Assembly (NCBI RefSeq): GCF_000024885.1
Contig: NC_013512.1
Span: forward strand, 806,001-870,000
Direction of reading: 5' to 3'
Length of the DNA: 64,000 bases
Source: Sulfurospirillum deleyianum DSM 6946
Lineage (GTDB): Bacteria > Campylobacterota > Campylobacteria > Campylobacterales > Sulfurospirillaceae
This document shows, piece by piece, positions 43,395 through 53,117 of this stretch; within the stretch, counting starts at the first letter, position 1, and every line of letters starts with the position of its first letter. The notes beneath the pieces were generated by a model. That model worked only from the letters and a program-made list of their open reading frames with translations, was not told the origin of the DNA and searched no databases. A program made the position numbers and the translations under genes.

Positions 43395-45225
43395 CATTGA
43401 TCCCATAGAAGCAGAGCGCTTAAAAAAGTTAGGGATTCAAACCCTGCTTGATTTAGCGCTGCTTCTGCCTCATTCGTATGAAAATACCTACCTTTCCTCT
43501 GCTCCTCTTTTGGAGCAGAATAATACCTTACATGTAAAAATACTTTCCATCAAGCAAAGCCCCAAAGTCTTGCAAATGCTTCTTTTTTGCGAGGTGTGGA
43601 ATATGCAATGTGATGGGGTAATTTTTGCACCAAAACCCTATCAAAAAGCACTGTTTAAACAAGGCGTTGAATGTTATGTCAGTGGAAAAATCAGTTATAA
43701 AAATGGGCGTTTACAGATGCTCCAGCCACGCATTATCACACAGATCAATCAACTTATCCCCAAATACAAAACGCCACTTCAAAACAAAACGGTTTTGGAG
43801 TTAATGAAACGCCACCTAAGCCTTGAATCTCTCTTAAATGAGGGCTTACATGTAAAAGAAGCTAAGAGCCTTTTAAGCTTGCATTTTCCTACACCACAGG
43901 AGGTAAGTGCTTTTGAAAAACAGGGATATCCTCCTGAAATACAAAAGTGTTTAAAATTTACAGAGATATACAATTACCTCAAAAAACTCTCAACGAAAAA
44001 AGTGACATTTCCCTCGTGTGCTAAATTGGCTGGGGACGAAACTGCTTTTATTGCCTCGCTTCCTTTTACTTTAACCCAAGACCAACAAAAGGTCATTGGG
44101 GAGATTAAACGTGATTTTTTGGGTGAAAATGCCACAAAAAGGGTGGTGATGGGTGACGTTGGGTGTGGAAAAACCATGGTCATCTTAAGCTCAGTGATGA
44201 TGGCATACCCTAAAAAATCGGTGCTTATGGCGCCCACAACGGTTTTAGCACGCCAGCTTTTTGAAGAGGCAAGAAAGTTTTTGCCTTTACATGTAAAGAG
44301 TGTTTTAGTGACGCAAGAAAGCGATGTTAAAGAGGATTTGGAGGCGTTTGATTTTATGATAGGTACGCATGCTTTGTTGTATAAAGAGCTTCCTCAATGC
44401 GTACTGGTTATGGTCGATGAACAGCATCGTTTTGGTACCAAACAGCGCTCATTACTTGCAACATTGGTCTCAAAAAAAGCGTGGCATCCTCACTATATTC
44501 AGTTTTCAGCCACCCCGATTCCTAGGACACTCAGCATGATTCAATCTTCATTGGTTGATTTTTCATTTATCAAAATGCTTCCTTACCCCAAAGATATTAC
44601 CACGAAAGTGATTTGCAGAGAGCATTTTAAGGATTTGGTAGCACATATACATGCAGAAATTTCAAAGCATCATCAATGCATCATCGTCTATCCGCTTGTG
44701 GAAGAGAGTGAGGTGATCAATTACCAATCCATTGATGAAGGGCGTGGTTTTTGGGAGAAGAATTTTGAGAGTGTTTATGTCACGTATGGTAAAGATAAAA
44801 ATAAAGAGGCAATTTTAGATGCTTTCAAAGAAAAAGGCAATCTGCTTATTTCTACCACAGTGGTTGAAGTGGGTATTTCATTGCCTAGGCTTTCTACGAT
44901 TGTGATTGTGGGTGCTGAGCGTTTGGGTCTTGCGAGTTTGCACCAACTCAGAGGGCGTGTAAGTCGCAATGGATTAAAGGGGTACTGCTTTTTGTATACC
45001 AATCTTGCCAAAAGTGAGCGTTTAGAGAAGTTTTCTCAAACATTGGATGGTTTTGAGATTGCTGAGTTGGATTTGAAGTACCGCCAAGGAGGAGACGTGG
45101 TGGAAGGAAGTATTCAAAGTGGTAAAAAACTAGTTTGGTTTGAAGTAGGCAGTGATGAAGAAATTTTAAAAGAGGCAAAAAGCAGGATTGAGGGAACACA
45201 AAGTCCCCTCGTTCAAAGGTCTTAA
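43381..45225 (+). CDS. recG: ATP-dependent DNA helicase RecG
   Basis: 614 residues, shorter than E. coli RecG (693) as usual in Campylobacterota. OB-fold wedge domain, Walker A GDVGCGKTM (about 258-266), DExH box VDEQHRFG, motif III FSATPIPRT, and helicase domain 2 with LHQLRGRVSRNG. Remodels stalled replication forks. GTG start within the end of the M16 gene. Three palindrome copies code LHVK-type peptides. Confidence 0.95.
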   Translation: MIKSDIDPIEAERLKKLGIQTLLDLALLLPHSYENTYLSSAPLLEQNNTLHVKILSIKQSPKVLQMLLFCEVWNMQCDGVIFAPKPYQKALFKQGVECYVSGKISYKNGRLQMLQPRIITQINQLIPKYKTPLQNKTVLELMKRHLSLESLLNEGLHVKEAKSLLSLHFPTPQEVSAFEKQGYPPEIQKCLKFTEIYNYLKKLSTKKVTFPSCAKLAGDETAFIASLPFTLTQDQQKVIGEIKRDFLGENATKRVVMGDVGCGKTMVILSSVMMAYPKKSVLMAPTTVLARQLFEEARKFLPLHVKSVLVTQESDVKEDLEAFDFMIGTHALLYKELPQCVLVMVDEQHRFGTKQRSLLATLVSKKAWHPHYIQFSATPIPRTLSMIQSSLVDFSFIKMLPYPKDITTKVICREHFKDLVAHIHAEISKHHQCIIVYPLVEESEVINYQSIDEGRGFWEKNFESVYVTYGKDKNKEAILDAFKEKGNLLISTTVVEVGISLPRLSTIVIVGAERLGLASLHQLRGRVSRNGLKGYCFLYTNLAKSERLEKFSQTLDGFEIAELDLKYRQGGDVVEGSIQSGKKLVWFEVGSDEEILKEAKSRIEGTQSPLVQRS

Positions 45226-45737
45226 TAAAGACCAAAACGTCCGTCAGTTTTTTTATACATCACTCTAAATTTATCTTCCATATCATGGAATACAATAAAT
45301 TGTTTATCAGATTCTTTAAGCTCATTCATGGCATCTTCGACTTCCATAGGTTTGAAATAATCAGGACGCATTGGAACGATTTCATCATCGCTTCCTTCAT
45401 TGTTTTCAATGACTTCAAGTGTCTCTTCCACTTTTTTCTGGCTATTAAGTTTATCGTGGTGACGTCTAAGGACTTTTTTAGCACGCTCAACCGCTAAATC
45501 AACCGCAGCATAGACATCTTTATCTTTTTGTTGGATTACAACGGTGTTTTTATGCGCCATGTTAATAGCAAATTCAACACTAAAGCCTTTTTTGCCATTT
45601 TTTTCATCTGCTGAGATCACAGTTCGCACAGAGATAATATCTAAATTGTATTTGCCAAGGGCATCAACCGCTCCTTCAATGTAAGCCTTGATGGGCTCGG
45701 TCAAATCAAATTGTTTTCCTACGATACTTGTGTTCAT
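45222..45737 (-). CDS. hpf: Long-form ribosome hibernation promoting factor
   Basis: 171 residues. N-terminal S30AE/RaiA domain (VGKQFDLTEPIKAYIEGAV to about 105) plus a C-terminal dimerisation domain (RPDYFKPMEVEDAMNELKESDKQFIVFHD), so it should form 100S ribosomes in stationary phase without RMF. Convergent with recG with a 4-bp overlap. A -10-like TATACT lies about 40 bp upstream. Confidence 0.93.
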   Translation of the reverse strand: MNTSIVGKQFDLTEPIKAYIEGAVDALGKYNLDIISVRTVISADEKNGKKGFSVEFAINMAHKNTVVIQQKDKDVYAAVDLAVERAKKVLRRHHDKLNSQKKVEETLEVIENNEGSDDEIVPMRPDYFKPMEVEDAMNELKESDKQFIVFHDMEDKFRVMYKKTDGRFGLY

Positions 45738-45779
45738 CTTGTCTCCTTTTCCTTCCCTTTTTTAAGGGTTTGTAAGGTC

Positions 45780-45808
45780 AGTATAACAAATAAAACCTTA
45801 AATGAAAA
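45780..45808 (-). promoter_or_regulatory. Putative promoter of hpf
   Basis: Read on the minus strand, TATACT (45780-45785) with TTTTCA 17 bp upstream (45803-45808) fits a weak housekeeping promoter 42 bp before the hpf ATG. Confidence 0.4.
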
Positions 45809-45827
45809 GGAGGTTTAAAGGCTGAAA

Positions 45828-46289
45828 TTACGGCTTTTGGATGGTACGACGATGCAGACGAATTGGCTCCGTTGAGATGGTGTTAGCAGGGGTGGTTTCC
45901 ACAATCGTATCAATGATAACCGTGACATTAGATTCATTGGTATCAACGATATCACTTAAGAGATTACAATTTCCCCCAGAAGCAGCGTTGAGTCCATTGC
46001 CCATGTAATTGATGGTGATATTAATATCGAAAATAGCATTGGCTCCTGCTTCGGGGTATTGGGAATTAATTTGATTGAGACAACCATTTGCAGCAGTAAT
46101 TTGATGACCACTGATGGCTAACAGGGCAAATTCTGTTCCGCTTTGAAGCAGAAGTTCGGCTTGTTCCCTAAGAAAAAGGTCACTGGTTTGTTTGGTGGAA
46201 AAGCTAGAAAAGGAGAGGGCTAACATGGAGAGTGTTGCCACCAAAACAATAAAAATAATTGCCGTAATCAATGAAAATCCGCTACGCAT
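45828..46289 (-). CDS. Minor pilin/pseudopilin of GspK/PilX type
   Basis: 153 residues. Prepilin leader MRSG with cleavage before FSLITAIIFIVLVATLSML. Position +5 is Thr instead of the usual Glu, as in GspK-type tip pseudopilins. The short globular part follows. Last gene of a four-gene minus-strand operon; the TAATG-like junction at 46289 couples it to the previous gene. Confidence 0.75.
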   Translation of the reverse strand: MRSGFSLITAIIFIVLVATLSMLALSFSSFSTKQTSDLFLREQAELLLQSGTEFALLAISGHQITAANGCLNQINSQYPEAGANAIFDINITINYMGNGLNAASGGNCNLLSDIVDTNESNVTVIIDTIVETTPANTISTEPIRLHRRTIQKP

Positions 46290-47242
46290 CAGTAAATCAC
46301 CTTTTCTTTACACGCACTAAAATCAAAATCACCGCTTTGATTGTTGTCATGAATACAGAGCTTCATGCGAATGACATCGCCATCTTGACGAATCCTAAAC
46401 GTACTGACATTTTCAGCAAGGACAAAAGAGGGTGTGTCTCCTGCATTATAGTTTTCTCCGTTCCATGGTTGGTAATTAAAACGAAGGGTTAAATTAAAAT
46501 TATTCGCAGTTCCCACAGGAACAAGGGCATAAGCACTATGGGAGAGATGATATTGCTCAAAAAGGTCTCCAAACCCATCGCCATCAAAATCGGTCAGGTT
46601 GTCATCGTCGGGAATGACAAAACGGGTATTTGCACCCGCAACTTTGGCAACACGTACTGTATAGTTATTGCCACCTTGTGAGTAATAGTTATTTACATTG
46701 TAAGCCAAAGTTGCTGTTGCGGCTTTAGCCCCTTTAAAAATCAGTGCGGGGAGTTTGCCATCGGCATCATTCATATCAATGGCACCATTGGGATAGCCTG
46801 ATGTTAATCCAAGGATAATATCCCTCGCATAATCGAGCCTACTTCCAGGTGTTTCAAGGGTTCGATTTGCCAGTTGCGTTTCATTGCTTTCCATGTCGAT
46901 TAAACCGCTCCAGCCAGGCAGACCATTTTCACCCAGCAAACTCTCATTGCTCACACCTATCCATTCGATGATGTTAAATCCAGCCGTTGCACCAGAAAGA
47001 GCCGTCCATGTCGCACCGTTATTATCACTGGCACGAACACTCTCTTTGATACGGTATTGCAAACGTTTTGCAATTTGCTCTAAAACAATTTCACTTTGAC
47101 TTTGTAAGCGATTAATTGCACGGGTTCGCAAATAATTTTCATAAAGACTCGCAACGATGTCCGCACCAATTCCCGCAACAATGCCAAAAACAACCATCAC
47201 CATGACCAATTCAATTAAGGTAAAAGCAGAGCGTTTTTTCAT
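46289..47242 (-). CDS. Minor pilin/pseudopilin of PilW/GspJ type
   Basis: 317 residues. Leader MKKRSA with cleavage before FTLIELVMVMVVFGIV, the classic type IV prepilin N-terminus with Glu at +5. The large C-terminal domain contains DDDNLTDFDGDGFGDLF, an EF-hand-like calcium loop (about 217-233). Overlaps the neighbouring pilin genes by 1-4 bp. Confidence 0.82.
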   Translation of the reverse strand: MKKRSAFTLIELVMVMVVFGIVAGIGADIVASLYENYLRTRAINRLQSQSEIVLEQIAKRLQYRIKESVRASDNNGATWTALSGATAGFNIIEWIGVSNESLLGENGLPGWSGLIDMESNETQLANRTLETPGSRLDYARDIILGLTSGYPNGAIDMNDADGKLPALIFKGAKAATATLAYNVNNYYSQGGNNYTVRVAKVAGANTRFVIPDDDNLTDFDGDGFGDLFEQYHLSHSAYALVPVGTANNFNLTLRFNYQPWNGENYNAGDTPSFVLAENVSTFRIRQDGDVIRMKLCIHDNNQSGDFDFSACKEKVIY

Positions 47243-47907
47243 TGATAAGGCCTTGAAGGAAGTGAAGGAGATTCTCCAATGTTACATGTAAAAGCTCGAA
47301 GGGTAGTTATAAGCGCATTGGCGTCTGTATCACGTACTTGAACTGCAATACGTTTGATATTGGTCGTGCCACCTGCTGCATTAACACCAAATGTAAAATT
47401 TAGAGGATCATTGCTGTAGGTTGCCGTATCGCTTACATAGACGATACTAGGGTCTAATCTAAGGTTGAAAATATAACTCAGTGCTCCTGCTCCTTCACCG
47501 ATAGGTGCAACACTCAAAGTGACATTTTGATTGTGGAACATATCGATATCGCTGGTACCATGGGTCGCGATATTGGTAGCATTGGTCGTGTTTGGAAAAA
47601 GCTTTCTACGATAATCTGCATCTACATGACCTACTCTTTGTGTGCTTGTTCCTACTCGATTAAGCTCACCATCACCTGCGGTATCTAGGACGAATGAGCG
47701 TCCCGCTGAGGCAGCGTAGGTTGTTTCATCCCATTCATGGGTGAGGATATTTCCTATTTTTGTTTTTGCCGCTAAAATTGCCTCTTGTTGCAAGGCAAAA
47801 GCGTTGTTGTTTTGTACTTGTGTGAGAATGAGCGGTAAACTCATCACGACAATGCCCATAACCACAATGGAAATAACGAGTTCTATCATTGACATCGCTA
47901 AACGCAT
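47239..47907 (-). CDS. Minor pilin/pseudopilin of PilV/GspI type
   Basis: 222 residues from the ATG at 47907, which shares its A with the stop of the large gene upstream and has GGAG before it. Leader MRLA with cleavage before MSMIELVISIVVMGIV (Glu at +5). The C-terminal domain is beta-rich with a late Cys. One copy of the dispersed palindrome codes Thr-Cys-Asn. Confidence 0.8.
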   Translation of the reverse strand: MRLAMSMIELVISIVVMGIVVMSLPLILTQVQNNNAFALQQEAILAAKTKIGNILTHEWDETTYAASAGRSFVLDTAGDGELNRVGTSTQRVGHVDADYRRKLFPNTTNATNIATHGTSDIDMFHNQNVTLSVAPIGEGAGALSYIFNLRLDPSIVYVSDTATYSNDPLNFTFGVNAAGGTTNIKRIAVQVRDTDANALITTLRAFTCNIGESPSLPSRPYQ

Positions 47908-50900
47908 TACCACTCCATCCTGCGATTAGTACGCTTTGAGGTATTGATATCGACTGTTTCACCAAGACTACCTTGCCCTGCCCAGTTACCCGAACGAATA
48001 AACTCTACGTTAAAATCATTGGTAGTCGCATTTGGGTTATAGAGGTTATGTAAAAGCCATGAAAAGGGTCGCATTTGAATACGGTCGGTGTAGGGAGCGG
48101 GTGTTCCATTGGCTAAACTGAGTGTATTGCCTTCAAGTCCATTGACAATATTGCCTGACGTTGCGGCGTTTGCATTATTAATTAATGTCGTACCAACCGA
48201 TGTAAATCCATTGGTTGTTACATTGCCATCAGCATTTACATGTAAAGTGTTTTGGTACCATCGAAGAGAAGTTGGACTTTGTACTCCTGTAATATTAAAA
48301 TCATCAGGATTACAATTCTGGTCACAATATACTTCATAACGAATGGTCGTTACAATAGGGCTTTCTTCTCTGTAATCAGTTGAATAAACTCGACCATAAT
48401 AATGGGTAAGATTTGTATCTTCCATAGTTAAATTACCCTCAGTGGTGTGATTACTTTTTAGGTCTGCTTGCATGGTACAATTGTTATCCGCATCATTTTT
48501 ACATTGTACATCTAAACTCTTATATGTGACGATAATGGGATTAATAGGTAACGAAAGGTTTCTATCAAAATTTAAATTAAGGTTAATACGAGCAGCACCA
48601 ATAAGATCCTTGGTAAAATTGCCATCATCTAAAATTTCTATTGCACTAGCAAGACCAGGACTTTCTGTTTGAGGAGGGACTATACTAATGACCTCATTGC
48701 TATTGTTAAGATCAAAAAGTCGATAATTGTATTCGACTGGTGGTACTCTTGAAAAGTTATGATCTAAGGTAAGATTGACATCTTTGGCGTAGCATCCTTT
48801 GACAAAATTTGTCATGGTGGTATTATCATGACCTGCAGCAATAATATCACCTCTAAAATGTATGGACTCATTAATATCAGCAATTTTAGTTAGATCATTC
48901 GTATCATTTAAATCATTCATATAGACCCATGCATCGGTAAAGTTTGTGTCTTCACTCATGCCATGTGAGGGAATAATGGGCATTAAAAAATGATAAGGAT
49001 GTGCTGTAATATTATAATCACGGTATTTAAGGTTTTCATCTGTATTGTTATGCTCACTACTAATCCAACAACCATTAATACGTGTTAAAGAGCTTCCAGA
49101 AATAGAAGGTAGTGTGCTTGTGTTTTGAACGACAGCACTACTACTAAGACAATCAAGTGCGTTGCCCGAACCTACAAAATAATTGCTTACATTATAAGTT
49201 GTACCATTTATTTTGACAGATTTATGATGGCTCATACGAGAAAGATTATTATCGACAACCGTCCATTCTGTATCAATCATGCCTAAAAGGTATTCTCCGA
49301 CATTGCTAATGTTCGCTTCACTTGATACTGTACCATTAACCATACTAAAAGTGAGTGGTTTACTGGTGGTGTCATTGCATAACGATGGATTAGGGATTGA
49401 AGGGTTCCAGTTAAAAGAGATATTTCTATCGTTCGTTGACGATGTGGTGAAAAATGCTGTATAGCCTGATGAGTTATTATTATCATCATGTGTTGTTGCA
49501 TTGATATCAAAGCCATAGCTATACCCTGTGGCGATGTGTACTGGAGCAGAATTTGGCTCACCCGTTGTGACAATACCCGTTCTATCATCTGCGAAACGTA
49601 CTTTTTGTATTTTATTGGTTTGATTGAGATCACTCAGTTTTATGTTGAAACTCTCAGGGCGTGTGGCAAAATTATCCCGTGAACAGATGTAGACAGTGTT
49701 ATATCCTAAAATACATTCGTTACATTTACTGAGCGTAAAGAAATCAACACCTGTGCTACCTGCATTTCCACATGCTTCGGCAACTTGTATGGTTGTGCTT
49801 GTATTATTGTGTCCATAAGGAAATTTACGTACAGGCTGTTTACATGTACCATAATCTTTAACAAGGTCTGGAAAATTCAACATACGATATTTTCCATCTG
49901 CAAGTCTTTCGTATTGTATAACCGTATTATTATCATCGTTCAGTTCATTCACCTGTATTCTAAAAGCGGTGTTTTTACGAGCTTCGTTAAAGTAATCTTT
50001 TATATTTGTAATGGAAATTGTTTTCTCATCAATGGCATTTTGAAGGGCTGTTGTAAACTCAACTTGTGATTTTGCACCATTTTCATCAACAAAAGGAATC
50101 CAAACTCGTTCACTAATCGCACTGGAAGGTTCATCACAGCTTGCTTTGGTACTGTGAAATTTCCCTGCATCAATCAGTTCAACACCGACGACGGTTGATG
50201 CTTTTAGTTCATCAACATAAGGAACTGGTGTGCTGTTGGCATCATGCGCTGTTACGAGAAATTCTCCTGCTCTTCGCACGACTTGGGTAGGAAGATTGAA
50301 TTTTGGGTTTGCTTTTGTGTAAATACCTTTTGTATCAACATTAAAACTTCCCCAACTAGGCTCATAACGTGTATTATCCCCTGAACACATAGGAAGCGAG
50401 TTACTTCCAAATTTTGTGCGGTATGATTTATTAAGTGTCATACCCCCTCCAATATCAAAAGTAACCGTATAGTTAAAATATGCGTTTAAAGAAATGTTGA
50501 TATCAGATAGACTATTTTGGGGAGTGAGTGAGTAGTAGGCATAAGCAGATTGCTGGTCACCAAGGTTATTAATCGGTATACCCACAATGTCAGAATTGCT
50601 TGTTGAAGTTAACGCACTATCTGAAATATGGTTAGGGAGAATCTCTCCATAGTTAATAACAAATACACTCTCAGATGCATAAATAGCTTGTGTTGTATTA
50701 ATATCTTGAATATCAAGGGTAATATTTTTTGCTAAAACATCCGATGTTTCTTCGTTACGAATGTAAAGAGAGACATTAATATCTTCGTTTGGAATAATCG
50801 TTCCTTGAATATACGGTTGAGAAGTACCATCATTATTTTGCGTAAAATAGCGCTTATTTTGATGGTATGCATAGTCGTAACAAAAAACAGGTTCTCTTAC

Positions 50901-51749
50901 GCCAACAATTTTTGAGACAAAAACACCTGTATCTAATTGGGAATCTCCTGTATCTGCAATTGCCATTTTAAAATGGTAGGTAACTCCAGGCGTTAGATTG
51001 TCAATGGCGGCTTGTAGTCGTTTGGTAAGACCATCGTATTCTACGATAACAGGGGAAGTTCCGTGTATATTATTTTGATTATTATCGATAAAATATGCTG
51101 AATTTGTAAGAATTTCTGGTGTAGCGTCATTGTATTGTCCTACACTACCATTATTGACATTATTAACAGTAACCGTAGCATAATTTTGGATATTTTCTGT
51201 TGTAATTTGAACATTACTATCAACAACACGTGCAATATTATAAGTTTGGTTTAAGTCTCCTCCTGAAATAAAAAAACCAAAGGCGTCGTTAAATCTTGAA
51301 CCAACGTATTCATGATATTCTTCAGATGCAAATTGATAATCGACAAGAAGAAGTCTAGTATTAGAGTCTAAGGTTACGTCAAATTCAAAAATAATAGTGT
51401 CATATCGTGCCAGTGTGTCAATTGCACGTAAATCAGCATCGGTATAAGTATCAGGGTTATCAACGGTACGTTGCGTGCTATTATTGGTTGTAAACGATTC
51501 AGCAACACTCATAGTAGTAAGAATGATACCTTGGTTAACTTGAAGGTTTGCTCCTGCTATTCCATTTGAAAATGTTCCTGCTTGATTGCTATTGCCACGT
51601 CTTAAAACAGGATTTGTTATGGTTAATCCTTCTCCTTGTATGGCAGTAGCAAGTTGTGTAGCATTTGAACCAGAAGTATATACTGCTGCTGCAAATACAA
51701 GAGTATTTAAAAGGATAATAGTAAGAAAAAAACGAAACAATTTATACAT
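47907..51749 (-). CDS. Large secreted protein with choice-of-anchor L-type domain, linked to minor pilins
   Basis: 1280 residues with a signal peptide (MYKLFRFFLTIILLNTLVFA). The N-terminal 280 residues (NATQLATAIQGEGLTI, GIILTT, FEFDV, FASEEYHEYVGSRFNDAFGFFISG) match the choice-of-anchor L domain of bacterial surface proteins. The remaining 1000 residues are beta-rich, Asn/Thr/Asp-rich and contain scattered cysteine pairs such as CNECILG. No other domain recognised. As the first gene of an operon with three minor pilins it could be a pilus-tip adhesin exposed by the pilus, functionally like PilY1. This is inference. Confidence 0.75.
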   Translation of the reverse strand: MYKLFRFFLTIILLNTLVFAAAVYTSGSNATQLATAIQGEGLTITNPVLRRGNSNQAGTFSNGIAGANLQVNQGIILTTMSVAESFTTNNSTQRTVDNPDTYTDADLRAIDTLARYDTIIFEFDVTLDSNTRLLLVDYQFASEEYHEYVGSRFNDAFGFFISGGDLNQTYNIARVVDSNVQITTENIQNYATVTVNNVNNGSVGQYNDATPEILTNSAYFIDNNQNNIHGTSPVIVEYDGLTKRLQAAIDNLTPGVTYHFKMAIADTGDSQLDTGVFVSKIVGVREPVFCYDYAYHQNKRYFTQNNDGTSQPYIQGTIIPNEDINVSLYIRNEETSDVLAKNITLDIQDINTTQAIYASESVFVINYGEILPNHISDSALTSTSNSDIVGIPINNLGDQQSAYAYYSLTPQNSLSDINISLNAYFNYTVTFDIGGGMTLNKSYRTKFGSNSLPMCSGDNTRYEPSWGSFNVDTKGIYTKANPKFNLPTQVVRRAGEFLVTAHDANSTPVPYVDELKASTVVGVELIDAGKFHSTKASCDEPSSAISERVWIPFVDENGAKSQVEFTTALQNAIDEKTISITNIKDYFNEARKNTAFRIQVNELNDDNNTVIQYERLADGKYRMLNFPDLVKDYGTCKQPVRKFPYGHNNTSTTIQVAEACGNAGSTGVDFFTLSKCNECILGYNTVYICSRDNFATRPESFNIKLSDLNQTNKIQKVRFADDRTGIVTTGEPNSAPVHIATGYSYGFDINATTHDDNNNSSGYTAFFTTSSTNDRNISFNWNPSIPNPSLCNDTTSKPLTFSMVNGTVSSEANISNVGEYLLGMIDTEWTVVDNNLSRMSHHKSVKINGTTYNVSNYFVGSGNALDCLSSSAVVQNTSTLPSISGSSLTRINGCWISSEHNNTDENLKYRDYNITAHPYHFLMPIIPSHGMSEDTNFTDAWVYMNDLNDTNDLTKIADINESIHFRGDIIAAGHDNTTMTNFVKGCYAKDVNLTLDHNFSRVPPVEYNYRLFDLNNSNEVISIVPPQTESPGLASAIEILDDGNFTKDLIGAARINLNLNFDRNLSLPINPIIVTYKSLDVQCKNDADNNCTMQADLKSNHTTEGNLTMEDTNLTHYYGRVYSTDYREESPIVTTIRYEVYCDQNCNPDDFNITGVQSPTSLRWYQNTLHVNADGNVTTNGFTSVGTTLINNANAATSGNIVNGLEGNTLSLANGTPAPYTDRIQMRPFSWLLHNLYNPNATTNDFNVEFIRSGNWAGQGSLGETVDINTSKRTNRRMEW

Positions 51750-51798
51750 TTTTTCCCTTCATTGTAACGAAAGATTTAATTTTTATTTTTTTAAGAGT

Positions 51799-52191
51799 TT
51801 AAATTTTCTCTTTATTCAAATACGTTGAAATACTCTCCATTAAACCAAATTTAGGATATTGGTTGGCGTCTAAAATCACTTGTGCGACACTGTGTGTATC
51901 GACATTGAAGACTAAAGGTGCGATAAAATTGATGGTTGAAGTTTCAATAGGTGTTGCTATAATCATAATGTTGAGAATAAGCACATTGGAATTTTCTTCA
52001 ATGCCCAAAAGGTTTCTAAAGTATTCAGGGATTTCAAATTCGTAAGGGCGAAGCATAAAGGGATTAATGAGTGTAAACGTTGTTGTATCAGACTTGGAAA
52101 TAAACTTGATGAAAAATTCATCAATTTTTTCAAGCTCTACTTCTTTAATGGTTTCAAACCCAGGGATCGGTGCTTTAACAGAGAACGTCAT
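51799..52191 (-). CDS. fliW: Flagellar assembly factor FliW
   Basis: 130 residues from the ATG at 52191, supported by AAAGGA; the upstream extension is not used. The FliW signature is visible in PIPGFETIKEVEL, FTLINPFMLRPYEFEIP and NVLILNIMIIATP, with GLMESISTYL at the end. It binds CsrA and flagellin to couple flagellin synthesis to export. Located beside bamD and lon as in Campylobacter. Confidence 0.93.
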   Translation of the reverse strand: MTFSVKAPIPGFETIKEVELEKIDEFFIKFISKSDTTTFTLINPFMLRPYEFEIPEYFRNLLGIEENSNVLILNIMIIATPIETSTINFIAPLVFNVDTHSVAQVILDANQYPKFGLMESISTYLNKEKI

Positions 52192-52358
52192 GCGTAATTC
52201 CTTTAAAAAATAACGATTTTTTACATTGTAGCATTTTGTCAATTAAATGTGTTAAGTTAGGTTTCTAAAAAAATCTCTTACATGTAAAAAAATCTCTTTT
52301 ATTTTAAGATAACAAAAAAGAAGATACAATAGAATTTTTAACAGAAAGGATAGTGTGT

Positions 52359-53006
52359 ATGAAAATAGCAAATGTTCTTATTGTGGCTTCACTTATGGCA
52401 TTTATCAGTGGATGTGCTTCTAAAGAGAAGGATGTTTTTAATATGCCAGCAACGTATTGGTATGGCGAGATTACAAAAGAGATTAAAAATCAAGATTTGG
52501 AAAAGGCTGATTCGCTTTATACTTCTTTAGCAAGTGAGCATGTTGAATCCCCACTTTTACCAGAAGCGATGCTCATGTTAGCCAATGCACATTCGCAAGA
52601 TGAGGAGTATTTGTTAGCGAATTTTTATCTGGATGAATACTTAAGACGCTATGGAAATAAAGAGAATGCTGATCATGTGCGTTTTATGAAAATCAAAGCA
52701 AATTATGAAGCGTTCCCTAATCCAAATCGTAATCAACAACTTCTCTTAGATACGATTGTTCAAACAAAAGATTTTTTGGTACGTTATCCTGATTCAAAAT
52801 TTGCTCCTTTAGCACAGACTATTTTAGTACGATTGCAGATGGGTGAGTACTTTTTAGATGAAAATATTCAATCACTTTATGCTCGTATTGACAAGCCTGA
52901 GGCAGCAAAATTATATGAAGAAAAACTCAATAACTCTTCTTTAAAAGAGGCAAAAATCATAGAGCCGAATATTCCATGGTATCGCTCATGGTTTGAAAAA
53001 CAATAA
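52359..53006 (+). CDS. bamD: Outer membrane assembly lipoprotein BamD
   Basis: 215 residues from the ATG at 52359, which has AAGGA 8 bp upstream; GTG at 52353 is too close to it. Lipobox FISGC followed by TPR-like helices (LPEAMLMLANAHSQDEEYLLANFYLDEYLRRYG). Part of the BAM complex that inserts outer-membrane proteins. Confidence 0.9.
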   Translation: MKIANVLIVASLMAFISGCASKEKDVFNMPATYWYGEITKEIKNQDLEKADSLYTSLASEHVESPLLPEAMLMLANAHSQDEEYLLANFYLDEYLRRYGNKENADHVRFMKIKANYEAFPNPNRNQQLLLDTIVQTKDFLVRYPDSKFAPLAQTILVRLQMGEYFLDENIQSLYARIDKPEAAKLYEEKLNNSSLKEAKIIEPNIPWYRSWFEKQ

Positions 53007-53033
53007 ACACGAAATTTATTTACTTCTTTACTA

Positions 53034-53072
53034 TATAATCTAACCAACGCATAGGAGCTTAGCTCTTATGCG
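53034..53072 (+). promoter_or_regulatory. lon promoter -10 and 5' leader hairpin
   Basis: TATAAT at 53034-53039 predicts a start near 53046. Immediately after, CGCATAGGAGC at 53048-53058 pairs with GCTCTTATGCG at 53062-53072 (one G-U) around TTA. The hairpin would form at the very 5' end of the lon mRNA, about 45 bp before the ATG. Confidence 0.5.
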
Positions 53073-53117
53073 CTTACATGTAAAATACAATGAACTTACA
53101 TTACTAGGGAGACAGAG

